A stretch of 57,490 nucleotides of DNA, from assembly GCA_945862265.1 (NCBI GenBank), contig CAMAXP010000004.1, positions 100,118-157,607 of the forward strand, in the 5' to 3' direction. Numbering within the stretch: the stretch's first letter is position 1; each line of letters begins with the position of its first letter. The notes under the pieces are model-generated. The model ran no database searches. It was not told the origin of the DNA and worked only from the letters and a program-made list of their open reading frames with translations. This stretch comes from Bordetella parapertussis (GTDB lineage Bacteria; Pseudomonadota; Gammaproteobacteria; Burkholderiales; SG8-39). The position numbers and the translations under genes were made by a program. Below, in pieces: positions 8,574 through 19,305 of the stretch.

Positions 8574-8894
8574 GTGGACGTAAGAGCCGCCCTCGTTGTC
8601 TGCCTCGCGCTTGCTCTTGCATTCTCCGGCAGCGCAGCGCAGCTGCACTCGCTTGCCCATGCGCAGCACGACCTCGCCTCCGCTTCGAGCGCGCAGGGCG
8701 GCAAGGCGCCTGCGCCGCTCAATCACTCGACCGAGCAGTGCCTGGTCGTTCACGCGTTGGGCGGGACTGAGGCCGCTTACGCTTCTCCGCTAGAACCCGA
8801 ACAGTTCGTCACTCCTGCTGTCCTGCCCAAGTCCGCCCCGCGCGGGGAATCTCCCGCGCTGGCGTTCCGTTCCCGCCTAGCTATTGCAGGCTGA
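8574..8894 (+). CDS. Small secreted His/Cys-containing protein, paralogue of the one at 4163
   Basis: About 106 residues with a hydrophobic signal segment (RAALVVCLALALAFSGSAAQ) and an exported part with HSLAHAQHD, NHSTEQCLVVHALGG and PRGESPALAFRSR. It is clearly homologous to the protein at 4163-4480, and the DNA of the signal region is also highly similar, so the two arose by duplication. GTG 8574 is chosen because it begins the signal peptide and follows GAGG; longer starts run into zur. It sits just upstream of the TonB receptor. A zinc-binding or zinc-shuttling periplasmic role is inferred from context only. Confidence 0.68.
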   Translation: MDVRAALVVCLALALAFSGSAAQLHSLAHAQHDLASASSAQGGKAPAPLNHSTEQCLVVHALGGTEAAYASPLEPEQFVTPAVLPKSAPRGESPALAFRSRLAIAG

Positions 8895-8897
8895 GTT

Positions 8898-8920
8898 CGC
8901 GACGTGCCATGTGCGTCGCG
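8898..8920 (+). terminator. Hairpin between the small His/Cys gene and the TonB receptor
   Basis: CGCGACG (8898-8904) pairs with CGTCGCG (8914-8920) across a 9-base loop; GCGTTTTC follows. It could be a weak or partial terminator, or an mRNA structure setting the ratio between the two genes. Confidence 0.35.
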
Positions 8921-8951
8921 GCGTTTTCTATTGAACGGATTGGAGCAAAGC

Positions 8952-10967
8952 ATGAAGAGAAAGACCATTGCCCGCTGCGTGGCGGGTGCATTTCTGTATG
9001 TTCCGGCCGCTGTTGCGTGGGCGCAGGCGTCCGAGCCAGCGCTTACGGTTTCGCCCCTCGATGCAGACCCAGCGAGCGTTTCACGCCCGGCCAGCGTGCT
9101 TCGCGGCGATGACCTGCGCAGGAGGCAAGCCAGCAGCATCGGCGAGACCCTGGAGCACGAGCCCGGGGTGCAGTCGTCCGGCATGGGGCCGGGCACCAGC
9201 CGCCCGGTCATACGGGGGATGGACGCCCCGCGCGTTCGCATCCTGGACAACGGGCTGGGTTCCATGGACCTTTCGACCATCAGCCCCGACCATCGGCCGA
9301 TGGTTGAGACGCTCGGCGCTACCCAGGTCGAGGTGTTGCGCGGTCCGGCGGCCCTGCTCTACGGCGGCGGGGCCATCGGCGGTCTCGTCAACGTCGTGAC
9401 CAAGCGTATCCCGGTGGACCGGATGAAGGGGTTCGAGGGGGCTGCCGAATTGCGCATCGGCGGGGCCGAGCGCCAGCAGACGGGGGTGGTCGACCTCAAC
9501 GGCGGAACAGGGTCGATGAGCTGGCATGCGGACGCCTTCAACCGTCACACCCATGACTACAGGATCAAGGGGCCGCAGATCACCAATGACGCCACCAGCC
9601 CGGTCGGTGTGGTCCGGAACAGCGCCGTCGATGCCAGCGGGCTGAATCTGGGGGCCACGATGTTCGGCGACCGCGGGTCGTTGGGCCTCGGCGTGTCCAC
9701 GCTGAACAGCGTCTACGGGATCCCCGGCCCGGAGGGGGCGCGAATCGACATGCGCCAGACGCGGTACGAACTCCAGGGAGAACTCCTCGACCCGATGCCC
9801 GGGTTCAGCAAGGCGAAGGTGCGCCTGGGCCGCAACAATTACGCGCACGACGAGATTGAGTCCACCGGGGACATGGGCACGCTGTTCAGGAACCGGCAGA
9901 CCGAAGGGCGGTTGGAATTGACCCATGCTGCCGTGGGAAACCTGCGCGGGGTGGTCGGCTTGTCCTTTTACGATCAGCGGTTTTCCGCTGTAGGTGCAGA
10001 AGCGGTGCTGCCCCCCACGAAGGGGCGCGGCAACGCAATCTTCCTGGTCGAGGAGTACACCCTCGGTCCGGTGCGGTTCGATTTCGGGGCGCGCGCCGAC
10101 CAGGAAAAACGAAATCCTGACCCGGCCTCAGGCCAGACCAACCGGAGCTTTTCGCTTGGCACCTACTCCGGCGGGGCGGTATGGTCGTTCATGCCGGGCT
10201 ACAACACGGGGATCTCCTTTACGCGCGCCCAAAGAGCGCCCTCGATTGAGGAGCTGTACTCGAACGGGCCGCACGCGGGCACAGGGAGTTTCGAGACGGG
10301 CGACGCAACGCTGAGGCCGGAGACGTCGCGCAACCTGGACTGGAGCTTGCGCAAGACCTCCGGCGAGTGGCGCTGGAAGGCGAGCGTCTTCTCTAACCGG
10401 ATGAAGAACTACATTTTCGGGCAGCGGCAGGATGTCGATGGCGACGGTGTATTCAATGCCCAGCTGGATCGGGTCGACGACACCAATGCCGCCGACCCGG
10501 CGGGGACGCTGTTCCGGGTCAATTTCCGTCAGGCCGAGGCACGTTTCAAGGGGTTCGAGGGGGAGCTTCGCTACCAGCCTGAAAGGGGTGGCTTCGGTGC
10601 CCGGGTGTTCGGCGATTCGGCGCGCGGCACCATCGTCGGGTTTGGGAACGTGCCGCGGATGTCGCCCAAGCGCATCGGCCTCGAGGGAACCTACGGAGCC
10701 GGGCCCTGGGGCGCGTTCGCCTCGGTCCTCAAGGTATACCGGCAGGACCGTATCGCCGCCGACCAGGAGACTGCCACGTCCGGGTATAACCGGGTGGACG
10801 TCGGAGTCAACTACCGGATCAAGCATTCAGGGGCATCTACAACCACCTTGTTCGTGCAGGGAAACAACCTGCTCAATCGGGAGATCCGGGTGCATACGTC
10901 CTTCCTGAAGGATTTTGCGCCCCAGGCCGGGCGCTCGGTGTTCGCAGGGGTGCGCAGCATCTTCTGA
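8952..10967 (+). CDS. TonB-dependent outer-membrane receptor, ZnuD-like
   Basis: 671 residues: signal peptide to about residue 26 (AWAQA), a possible TonB box (LTVSPL), a plug domain and a 22-strand-type barrel ending in Phe (VFAGVRSIF), as outer-membrane proteins do. The plug has [29 protein letters not shown] and [19 protein letters not shown]; the SPDH segment is typical of ZnuD-type zinc receptors. No His-rich loop like that of neisserial ZnuD is present. GGAGCAAAGC before ATG 8952 serves as ribosome-binding site. The adjacent zur and ZIP genes support zinc as substrate. Confidence 0.88.
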   Translation: MKRKTIARCVAGAFLYVPAAVAWAQASEPALTVSPLDADPASVSRPASVLRGDDLRRRQASSIGETLEHEPGVQSSGMGPGTSRPVIRGMDAPRVRILDNGLGSMDLSTISPDHRPMVETLGATQVEVLRGPAALLYGGGAIGGLVNVVTKRIPVDRMKGFEGAAELRIGGAERQQTGVVDLNGGTGSMSWHADAFNRHTHDYRIKGPQITNDATSPVGVVRNSAVDASGLNLGATMFGDRGSLGLGVSTLNSVYGIPGPEGARIDMRQTRYELQGELLDPMPGFSKAKVRLGRNNYAHDEIESTGDMGTLFRNRQTEGRLELTHAAVGNLRGVVGLSFYDQRFSAVGAEAVLPPTKGRGNAIFLVEEYTLGPVRFDFGARADQEKRNPDPASGQTNRSFSLGTYSGGAVWSFMPGYNTGISFTRAQRAPSIEELYSNGPHAGTGSFETGDATLRPETSRNLDWSLRKTSGEWRWKASVFSNRMKNYIFGQRQDVDGDGVFNAQLDRVDDTNAADPAGTLFRVNFRQAEARFKGFEGELRYQPERGGFGARVFGDSARGTIVGFGNVPRMSPKRIGLEGTYGAGPWGAFASVLKVYRQDRIAADQETATSGYNRVDVGVNYRIKHSGASTTTLFVQGNNLLNREIRVHTSFLKDFAPQAGRSVFAGVRSIF

Positions 10968-10995
10968 GGCTGGATGCGTAGAATGGCGGGCGGGG

Positions 10996-11023
10996 CTTGC
11001 AACATGCCGTTGCGGCCCCATCT
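10996..11023 (+). promoter_or_regulatory. Sigma-32 (heat-shock) promoter of hslVU
   Basis: CTTGCAA (10996-11002), a 13-base spacer and CCCCATCT (11016-11023) match the sigma-32 consensus CTTGAAA-N11-16-CCCCATnT with one mismatch. It lies 30 bases before the hslV start. A TAGAAT at 10978-10983 may add a sigma-70 promoter. Confidence 0.75.
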
Positions 11024-11052
11024 CCCCCTGTCCTACGCTCGGATCCTTCCTC

Positions 11053-11589
11053 ATGGAACAATTTCACGGCACGACCATCCTCTCGGTGCGGCGAGGCAAT
11101 ACCGTCGCGCTGGGCGGCGATGGCCAGGTAACCCTCGGGCATATCGTCATCAAGGGCGGCGCGCGCAAGGTCAGGCGCCTGTATCACGACAAGATCCTCG
11201 CCGGTTTCGCCGGGGGCACGGCCGATGCCTTCACCTTGTTCGAGCGGTTCGAGGCCAAGCTCGAAAAGCACCAGGGCCACCTGATGCGCTCGGCGGTGGA
11301 ACTGGCCAAGGACTGGCGCACCGACCGCATGCTGCGCCGGCTCGAGGCCATGCTGTCGGTGGCCGACCGCGAGCATTCGCTGGTGATCACCGGCCAGGGT
11401 GACGTGCTGGAGCCCGAGCACGGCATCGTGGCGATCGGGTCCGGCGGGCCGTACGCCCAGTCCGCCGCACGGGCGCTGCTCGAGAATTCGGAGCTGGGCG
11501 CGCGCGACATCGTCGAGAAGTCCCTGTCGATCGCCGCGGACCTGTGCATCTACACCAACCACCAACGCGTGATCGAGGTTTTGGAATGA
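11053..11589 (+). CDS. hslV: ATP-dependent protease subunit HslV (ClpQ)
   Basis: 178 residues; the proteasome-like peptidase of HslVU. The nucleophile Thr becomes N-terminal after removal of MEQFHG from [16 protein letters not shown]; the short propeptide is usual in betaproteobacteria. Further family sequence: [28 protein letters not shown] and [16 protein letters not shown]. It degrades misfolded or specific regulatory proteins in the cytoplasm. The start follows a sigma-32 promoter and the stop overlaps hslU (ATGA), so the two subunits are co-translated. Confidence 0.97.
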   Translation: MEQFHGTTILSVRRGNTVALGGDGQVTLGHIVIKGGARKVRRLYHDKILAGFAGGTADAFTLFERFEAKLEKHQGHLMRSAVELAKDWRTDRMLRRLEAMLSVADREHSLVITGQGDVLEPEHGIVAIGSGGPYAQSAARALLENSELGARDIVEKSLSIAADLCIYTNHQRVIEVLE

Positions 11590-12920
11590 GTTCGATGATG
11601 CCGCAGGAGATCGTCCACGAGCTGGACAAGCACATTGTCGGGCAGGGCAAGGCCAAGCGCGCGGTGGCGATTGCGCTGCGCAACCGCTGGCGGCGCCAGC
11701 AGGTGGCCGAGCCGCTTCGCCAGGAGATCACGCCGAAGAACATCCTGATGATCGGGCCCACGGGGGTGGGCAAGACGGAGATCGCAAGGCGCCTCGCACG
11801 GCTTGCGGACGCACCGTTCATCAAGGTGGAGGCCACCAAGTTCACCGAGGTCGGGTATGTGGGCCGCGACGTGGACACCATCATCCGCGACCTCGTCGAG
11901 ATCGCGGTCAAGGGCGCGCGCGAAGCGGCCATGCGCCGCGTGCGCAGCCTCGCGGTGGACGCGGCCGAGGAGCGGATCCTGGATGCCCTGCTGCCTCCGG
12001 CGCGCGAAGTCGGATTCGCAGCCGCGAACGACGCGGCGGGCGAAAACCCGACCCGGCAGAAGTTCAGGAAGAAGCTGCGTGAGGGCGAGCTCGACGACAA
12101 GGAGATCGAATTCGAAGTCGCGGCGGTGACTCCGCAGATGGAAATCATGGCGCCGCCCGGCATGGACGAGCTCACCACGCAGTTGCAGGGCATGTTCCAG
12201 AACCTGGGCGCCGGGCGCAGGAAGACCCGCAAGATGCGCATCCGCGAGGCGATGCTGGTCGCGGTCGAGGAGGAGGCCGCGCGCCTTGTGTCCGACGAGG
12301 ACCTCAAGTCGCGCGCCGTCGAGAATGTCGAGCAGAACGGCATCGTGTTCCTGGACGAGATCGACAAGATCGCAAGCCGGTCGGAAGTCAGTGGGGCCGA
12401 CGTGTCGCGCCAGGGCGTGCAGCGCGACCTGCTGCCGCTGGTGGAGGGCACCACCGTATCCACCAAGTACGGCATGGTGAAGACCGACCATATCCTCTTC
12501 ATTGCCAGCGGCGCATTCCACTACGCCAAACCCTCGGACCTGATCCCCGAGTTGCAGGGACGCTTCCCGATCCGCGTCGAGCTGGATTCGCTGTCGGTCG
12601 GCGACTTCGAGCAGATCCTGACCGGCACCGATGCCTGCCTTGTGCGCCAGTACGAGGCGCTACTCGCCACGGAGGGCGTGACCGTCAAGTTCAGGCCCGA
12701 GGCCATCCGCCGGCTGGCCGAGATCGCGTTTGCCGTGAACGAGCAGATGGAGAACATCGGTGCGCGGCGGCTGTACACCGTGCTCGAAAAGCTGCTGGAG
12801 GAAGTGTCCTTCGAGGCCGGCAAGCGCGGCGCCGAGGAGGTGTCGGTCGATGCCGCGTACGTGGATGCGCGGCTCGCGGACCTTTCGAAAAACGAGGATC
12901 TCGCGCGCTACGTCCTGTGA
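11586..12920 (+). CDS. hslU: ATP-dependent protease ATPase subunit HslU (ClpY)
   Basis: 444 residues, normal length. AAA+ unfoldase that feeds substrates to HslV. Starts [20 protein letters not shown]; Walker A is [15 protein letters not shown] (about residues 58-72), the pore motif is in GYVGRDVD, an inserted I-domain follows (about 110-240), and Walker B is [11 protein letters not shown]. The C-terminal segment (EDLARYVL) is the tail that docks into HslV. ATG overlaps the hslV stop. Transcribed with hslV from the heat-shock promoter. Confidence 0.97.
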   Translation: MSSMMPQEIVHELDKHIVGQGKAKRAVAIALRNRWRRQQVAEPLRQEITPKNILMIGPTGVGKTEIARRLARLADAPFIKVEATKFTEVGYVGRDVDTIIRDLVEIAVKGAREAAMRRVRSLAVDAAEERILDALLPPAREVGFAAANDAAGENPTRQKFRKKLREGELDDKEIEFEVAAVTPQMEIMAPPGMDELTTQLQGMFQNLGAGRRKTRKMRIREAMLVAVEEEAARLVSDEDLKSRAVENVEQNGIVFLDEIDKIASRSEVSGADVSRQGVQRDLLPLVEGTTVSTKYGMVKTDHILFIASGAFHYAKPSDLIPELQGRFPIRVELDSLSVGDFEQILTGTDACLVRQYEALLATEGVTVKFRPEAIRRLAEIAFAVNEQMENIGARRLYTVLEKLLEEVSFEAGKRGAEEVSVDAAYVDARLADLSKNEDLARYVL

Positions 12921-12935
12921 CTTTACGGCCGGGGG

Positions 12936-12964
12936 CTTGAAACCCGGCCCGACCTCCCCAATCT
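12936..12964 (+). promoter_or_regulatory. Sigma-32 promoter of hsp20
   Basis: CTTGAAA (12936-12942), a perfect -35, a 13-base spacer and CCCCAATCT (12956-12964). It lies 53 bases before the hsp20 ATG and immediately after the hslU stop, so hsp20 can be induced independently. Confidence 0.78.
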
Positions 12965-13017
12965 TTGGAATGCACGGGGCCTATTGCCCCGGATTCAATG
13001 AAAACAGGAGATCGATC

Positions 13018-14434
<1,417 letters not shown>

Positions 14435-14444
14435 TGCGCGGGTA

Positions 14445-15146
14445 ATGCGCATCGCCGGCATCCCCGCGTCGCGGCGGGTGTGGATCTTCGACCTCGACAA
14501 CACGCTGCATGACGCGCGGCCGCACATCTTCCCGGCCATGCATGTGCAGATCAACGATTTCCTGAAGCAGAAGTTCTCGCTGGACGATGAAGGCGCCAAC
14601 ACGATGCGCGCGGGCTTCTGGCAGAAGTACGGCACCACCCTTTCCGGATTGATGCGGCACTACGGCACCGACCCGCGCGAGTTCCTGCGCGCCACGCACC
14701 AGTTCCCGGAATTGGGCGACATGCTCGTCCACGAGAATGCCCTGCGCCACGCCCTGGCCCGGCTTGGCGGGACCAAGCTCGTGTTCTCCAACGCCCCGCG
14801 CCACTACGTCGAGCAGGTGCTGGGGGCGATGGGCATCCGGCGCCATTTCGATGCGGTCTACTCGATCGAGAGCACGGGGTTCCGCCCCAAGCCCTCGTCC
14901 GCCGGGTTCCATGTGCTGATGCGGGCGCACAAGCTCGACCCGCACCGCTGCGTGTTCGTGGACGACATGCTGGAAAACCTGCATGCGGCCAAGCGTCTCG
15001 GGATTGCCACCGTGTGGGTGGCCGGTGGCGTGGCGAAGCCACGCTACGTGGACCTCAAGGTCGCCTCGGTCACCGAACTGCCGCGGTACCTGTTTCGTCA
15101 CGCGTTGCGCGCCACGGGCAGACCCGCAACACGCGGCCCGTTCTAG
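14445..15146 (+). CDS. Pyrimidine 5'-nucleotidase, HAD superfamily
   Basis: 233 residues. HAD motif I is IFDLDNTLHDA (about residues 11-21), motif II is KLVFSNAP, the conserved Lys is in RPKPSSAGF, and motif III/IV is CVFVDDMLENL. Helical cap between motifs I and II. Betaproteobacterial homologues next to argB and slmA are annotated as pyrimidine 5'-nucleotidases of the SDT1/YjjG type; exact substrate cannot be read from the sequence. Starts 10 bases after argB and is probably in its operon. Confidence 0.85.
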   Translation: MRIAGIPASRRVWIFDLDNTLHDARPHIFPAMHVQINDFLKQKFSLDDEGANTMRAGFWQKYGTTLSGLMRHYGTDPREFLRATHQFPELGDMLVHENALRHALARLGGTKLVFSNAPRHYVEQVLGAMGIRRHFDAVYSIESTGFRPKPSSAGFHVLMRAHKLDPHRCVFVDDMLENLHAAKRLGIATVWVAGGVAKPRYVDLKVASVTELPRYLFRHALRATGRPATRGPF

Positions 15147-15184
15147 CGATACAATCTGCGCGTCCATCCACTGACCCAGCCGAC

Positions 15185-15772
15185 ATGCCGCGCGAGAAGA
15201 GCGAACGCAAGAAGGGCGAACGGCGCCTCGAGATCCTCCGGGCGCTCGCCGGGATCCTCGAGTCCCCGCGCTGGGAGAAGATCACCACTGCACTGCTGGC
15301 CGAGAAGCTCGACGTCTCCGAGGCCGCGCTGTACAGGCATTTCGCCTCCAAGGCGCAGATGTACGAAGGGCTGATCGAGTTCATCGAGAACTCGATCTTC
15401 TCGCTGGCCAACCGCATCGCCGAGGAAGAGGCCGACGCGCGCCGCCAGGCGCCCCGCCTGGTCGAAACGCTGCTCGCGTTCGCCGAAACCAACCCGGGCA
15501 TGGTGCGGGTCCTCACCGGTGAGGCGCTGGTCGGGGAGCACGAGCGGCTGCAGTCGCGTATCAACCAGTTCTTCGACCGCTTCGAGGCGACGCTGAAGCA
15601 GTCCCTCAAGCTGGCCGCCGCGCTCGAGCCCGCCGATGCGGCGGGCGACCCGGCTGCGCACGCGGCGGCGTTGACCCGGTATTCGATCGGCTGCCTGCAT
15701 GCCTACGCGCACAGCGGGTTCTCCAGGAAGCCGTCCGAGGCGCTTTCAGGGCACTGGCGTTACATCGGTTAG
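15185..15772 (+). CDS. slmA: Nucleoid occlusion factor SlmA (TetR family)
   Basis: 195 residues. N-terminal TetR helix-turn-helix: TTALLAEKLDVSEAALYRHF, preceded by KKGERRLEILRALAGILE. The C-terminal dimerisation domain includes NPGMVRVLTGEALVGE, characteristic of SlmA. It binds chromosomal sites and blocks FtsZ ring assembly over the nucleoid. A TACAAT element (15152-15157) just upstream may be its -10. Length and the domain signature distinguish it from generic TetR regulators. Confidence 0.92.
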   Translation: MPREKSERKKGERRLEILRALAGILESPRWEKITTALLAEKLDVSEAALYRHFASKAQMYEGLIEFIENSIFSLANRIAEEEADARRQAPRLVETLLAFAETNPGMVRVLTGEALVGEHERLQSRINQFFDRFEATLKQSLKLAAALEPADAAGDPAAHAAALTRYSIGCLHAYAHSGFSRKPSEALSGHWRYIG

Positions 15773-15838
15773 TTTCTAAATTCGGCACGAACACTGACCG
15801 GAAAGCGGCTCCAGGAGCCGATCTTCAGGAAGTAATCT

Positions 15839-16591
15839 TCAGGATTTCAGGCTGCAGGCCGGGCAGCCGGGGTCTTTCGGCACGCGCACCGTGCGCCACT
15901 CCCCGTCGAGCGCGCCGAACATCTGCAATCGCCCGTTCAGCGGCGTGCCTATCCCCGCCAGCAGCTTGATCGCCTCCGCTGCCTGCAGCGTGCCGATGGT
16001 TCCCGTCAGCGGCGAGAACACGCCCATCACCGCGCAGGCGACGTCCTCCGCTGCGGTGTCTTCCGGGAAGAGGCAGGCATAGCAGGGCGCGTCCGCGCGC
16101 CGCAGGTCGAAGACTGCGAGTTGCCCGTCGAAGCGGATGGCCGCGCCGGACACCAGGGGTTTGGCGTGTTTGACGCACGCGCGATTCAGCGCGTGGCGGG
16201 TGGCAAAGTTGTCGGTGCAGTCGAGCACGACATCGGCGGTCGCCACCAGTTCTTCGAGGCGCGTGCCCTCGATGCGATCGCCCAGCGCCACGACCTGCAC
16301 GTCCGGGTTCACATCGCGCAGAGCGGCTTTTGCCGACTCGGCCTTGGGTTGGCCGACCGTAGCTTCGCGGTAGAGGATCTGCCGCTGGAGGTTGGTGGCG
16401 TCGACCTTGTCGCCATCGGCGATCGTCAGGCGGCCGACGCCGCTCGCTGCGAGGAAGAGCGCCGCAGGGCAGCCGAGGCCGCCGGCGCCGACGACCAGGG
16501 CATGGCTTGCGAGGAGCTTTTCCTGCGCCTCGATCCCGAACTCGTCGAGCAGGATGTGCCGGCTGTAGCGCAGCAGTTGCGCGTCGTGCAC
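15839..16591 (-). CDS. ThiF/MoeB/HesA family adenylyltransferase
   Basis: 250 residues. E1-like enzyme that adenylates the C-terminal Gly-Gly of a ubiquitin-like sulfur carrier (ThiS or MoaD). Starts MHDAQLLRYSRHILLDEFGI. The nucleotide loop is VVGAGGLGCPAALFLA, followed by DGDKVDATNLQRQIL and VLDCTDNFATRH. Zinc ligands are the CYAC and CPAC pairs. MoeB and ThiF cannot be separated here; no carrier gene is adjacent. It is the last gene after ctpA, 19 bases downstream. Confidence 0.88.
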   Translation of the reverse strand: MHDAQLLRYSRHILLDEFGIEAQEKLLASHALVVGAGGLGCPAALFLAASGVGRLTIADGDKVDATNLQRQILYREATVGQPKAESAKAALRDVNPDVQVVALGDRIEGTRLEELVATADVVLDCTDNFATRHALNRACVKHAKPLVSGAAIRFDGQLAVFDLRRADAPCYACLFPEDTAAEDVACAVMGVFSPLTGTIGTLQAAEAIKLLAGIGTPLNGRLQMFGALDGEWRTVRVPKDPGCPACSLKS

Positions 16592-16610
16592 CGCCGGCCT
16601 CGCGCGAAAG

Positions 16611-18053
16611 TCAGTTGGCCTTGGCGTCCGCGACGGTCTTGGGCGGCTGGCCCTTGACCGGCTCGCCCTTGAGGTGGGCGAGCGCCTGCATCAGCTGGAA
16701 GTCGTCCTTCGAGCCGAGTTCGACCGGCGGCTTCCTGGCGGCTTCGTCGGCGGGCGCTGGCGTGGCGGCGCGGGCCTTGGCTGCGGCGGCCGCTTTCTCC
16801 GCGGTTTCCTTTTCAGCGGCCTCCTTGTCCTTGCCGTTGGAGAGGTGGCGCTGCAGGTCGGCTTCGCGCAGCCTTGCTTGCGGGTTCGCGCCGGGCTCCT
16901 CGACGATGATGTCCGGGGTGATGCCCTTGGCCTGGATCGAGCGGCCGCTCGGCGTGAAGTAGCGCGCCGTGGTCAGCTTGATCGCGGTGCTGTTGCCCAG
17001 CGGCATGATGGTCTGGACCGAGCCCTTGCCGAAGCTCTGCGTGCCCATGACCACGGCACGCTTGTAGTCCTGCAGCGCGCCGGCCACGATTTCCGAGGCC
17101 GAGGCCGAACCGCCGTTGACGAGGACCACCATCGGGACGCTCTTGACCGCGGCGGGCAGGTTCTTGAGGAAGTCGTCGCGACCGCCCCCGCGCAGGTAGT
17201 CGTCCGGCGAGGCGAAGTACTTCCTCTTCGCGTCCTCGGTACGGCCGTCGGTGGACACCACCAGCGCTTTTTGCGGGAGGAAGGTGGCGGAAATCGCGAC
17301 CGCGCCGTACAGCAGGCCGCCCGGGTCGTTGCGCAGGTCGAGCACGAGTCCCTTCATCGGGCCCTGCTTGAACATGTTGTCGAGCGACTTCGCGAGGCTC
17401 TCGGCGGTGGCCTCCTGGAACTGGGAGACGCGCACGTAGCCGTAGCCGGGTTCGACGATCTTCGACTTCACGCTCTGCACCTTGATGACGGCACGCGTGA
17501 GCGTGAGCACGATCAGCTGCTGCTCGCCCTTGCGGGAGATCGTCAGCGTGATCGGCGTGTTGGGCTTGCCGCGCATTTTCTTCACGGCGTCGTTGAGGCT
17601 CATGCCTTTCACCGGCGTATCGTCGAGCTTGACGATCAGGTCGTTCGGCTTCACCCCGGCGCGGTAGGCGGGCGTGTCTTCGATCGGCGAGACGACTTTC
17701 ACGAAGCCGTCCTCCATGCCGACCTCGATGCCGAGACCGCCGAACTGGCCCTGTGTGCCGACCTGCAGCTCCTTGAACGCATCCGCATCCAGGTAGGCCG
17801 AATGCGGGTCGAGGCCCGTGAGCATGCCGTTGATGGCCTCGCTGATGAGCTTCTTGTCCTCGACCGGCTCGACGTAGTTCGACTTGATCGCGCCGAATAC
17901 TTCGGTGAACGCGCGCAACTCCTCGATCGGCAGCGGCGAGCGGTCGCGTTGCGCGATCGCCTGGAAGTTGAGGCTGACCAGCACGCCGGCGACCACGCCG
18001 ACGAGCACCAGCCCGGCCTGTCTGATTCTGCTGCCCTTGAAGTTACCGCTCAT
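16611..18053 (-). CDS. C-terminal processing peptidase, S41 family
   Basis: 480 residues. N-terminal signal anchor (QAGLVLVGVVAGVLVSLNFQ), PDZ domain at about residues 90-175 (GGLGIEVGMEDGFVKVVSPI), then the S41 protease domain. The catalytic Ser lies in NGGSASASEIVAGAL and the Lys in GTQSFGKGSVQTI. It cleaves periplasmic proteins near their C-terminus. The C-terminal region after the protease is Ala/Lys/Glu-rich and probably disordered (KEAAEKETAEKAAAAAK). Encoded after envC in the usual gpmA-envC-ctpA order. Confidence 0.94.
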   Translation of the reverse strand: MSGNFKGSRIRQAGLVLVGVVAGVLVSLNFQAIAQRDRSPLPIEELRAFTEVFGAIKSNYVEPVEDKKLISEAINGMLTGLDPHSAYLDADAFKELQVGTQGQFGGLGIEVGMEDGFVKVVSPIEDTPAYRAGVKPNDLIVKLDDTPVKGMSLNDAVKKMRGKPNTPITLTISRKGEQQLIVLTLTRAVIKVQSVKSKIVEPGYGYVRVSQFQEATAESLAKSLDNMFKQGPMKGLVLDLRNDPGGLLYGAVAISATFLPQKALVVSTDGRTEDAKRKYFASPDDYLRGGGRDDFLKNLPAAVKSVPMVVLVNGGSASASEIVAGALQDYKRAVVMGTQSFGKGSVQTIMPLGNSTAIKLTTARYFTPSGRSIQAKGITPDIIVEEPGANPQARLREADLQRHLSNGKDKEAAEKETAEKAAAAAKARAATPAPADEAARKPPVELGSKDDFQLMQALAHLKGEPVKGQPPKTVADAKAN

Positions 18054-18075
18054 TCACTCGCTCCTGGGGGCGGCC

Positions 18076-19302
18076 CTACTTCAGGTTCGACCAGCGCAAT
18101 GGGTCGAACGCTTTTCCGAGGTGCCGCAATTCAAAGTATAAGCCCGTTTCAGCGCTGCCACCCGTGCTTCCGACCGTGGCGACGGGCTCTCCGGGCGCCA
18201 CCGGATCGCCGGGCTGCTTCAGGAGGGTTTCGCTGTTGCCGTAGACCGAAAGATAGGTCTCGCCATGATCCACGATCAACAGGTTGCCGAAGCCGCGCAT
18301 CCAGTCTGCGAATACCACGCGTCCTGCGGCAATGGCGCGCACCTGCTGGCCTGCGGCCGAGCGGATGAAAATGCCCTTGGAAGTTCCGCCCCCTTCACTA
18401 CGTTGACTGCCGAAGCGGGCAACAAGTTCCCCGCGCACGGGCAGGCGCAGCTTGCCGCGCAGGCGGGAAAAGGCGCCGTCTGCGTCCGCAGTCCCGGGTT
18501 CTGGCACCTTGTCGGTCGCGATGCCCCGGGATTCCCGTCGCGAATAGCCGGCCCCGGGTTTGGCCGACAGGACCTTGCCGATCTCCTCGACCAGACGGGC
18601 GAGGCGCGACTCGTCCGCGACCAGGCCCTTGATCTCCCTGCGGCTCGCGCGGATATCGCCCGCCAGCCGGTCCAGCACGCGCTTTCTTTCGCGGGATTCG
18701 GCGAGGATCTTTTCCCGCTCGGTGCGCTTGCCGGCCTCGATTTCCTCCAGCCGGGTCGCCTTTTCGCGCAACGCCTGCGCGACTTCCTCGAGTTCCGCGG
18801 CGCTCGCCCGGAAAGCGCCAAGCAGCCGTGCGGCGGCGCGCGAGAGCACACCCAGGTAGTAGAGGTCGCGCGCCGCATCGTTCGTGTCGATGCCGGAAAG
18901 CGCCACGCGTACGACATCGCGCATCGCATCCGGCGGGCCGGCGGCGTAGCGGGCGGCCAGCAATCGCCCCAGCGCCGCCTGCTGTCGCAACAATCCGTCG
19001 CCGAGCACCCGGCGCTTGGCGGCCATCTCCTTCAGTTCCTCCTGCGCCGCGTGGCTCTCGGTTTCGAGCGCCCGCAGTTCCCGCCCGGCGTCGGAGATCG
19101 CGCGCTCGGATTCGCGCAGCGCGTCGCGGGATTCGCGGCGCGAGGCCTCTTTCTGGTCGAGTTCCGTCTTGAGCGCTTCGATGCGCGAGCGCAGCGCCCC
19201 GAGATCCTCGGCGTCGCGCCGTTCGTCCGGAGTGGCCTTTGGTCCGGCGTGCGCCGACAGGCTGCAGAACAGGACGGCCGCAAGGAACGGCGCGACCTTC
19301 AT
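18076..19302 (-). CDS. envC: Murein hydrolase activator EnvC
   Basis: 408 residues: signal peptide (LAAVLFCSLSAHA), long coiled coil about residues 28-240 rich in Glu, Arg and Lys, then a LytM/M23 domain. The LytM metal ligands are degenerate: the segment at the first ligand reads KGIFIRSAAG and the last YFELRHLGK, so it should not cut murein itself. This matches EnvC, which is recruited by FtsEX and activates amidases at division; ftsX and ftsE are also in this window (36506-38079). It follows gpmA after 3 bases. Confidence 0.9.
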   Translation of the reverse strand: MKVAPFLAAVLFCSLSAHAGPKATPDERRDAEDLGALRSRIEALKTELDQKEASRRESRDALRESERAISDAGRELRALETESHAAQEELKEMAAKRRVLGDGLLRQQAALGRLLAARYAAGPPDAMRDVVRVALSGIDTNDAARDLYYLGVLSRAAARLLGAFRASAAELEEVAQALREKATRLEEIEAGKRTEREKILAESRERKRVLDRLAGDIRASRREIKGLVADESRLARLVEEIGKVLSAKPGAGYSRRESRGIATDKVPEPGTADADGAFSRLRGKLRLPVRGELVARFGSQRSEGGGTSKGIFIRSAAGQQVRAIAAGRVVFADWMRGFGNLLIVDHGETYLSVYGNSETLLKQPGDPVAPGEPVATVGSTGGSAETGLYFELRHLGKAFDPLRWSNLK

Positions 19303-19305
19303 GGG

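Noticed and set aside
15821..15843. Direct repeat ATCTTCAGGA (two copies) after slmA, considered as an attachment site
   Set aside because: The copies are three bases apart, no integrase or island borders it, and one copy is part of the end of the moeB/thiF gene.
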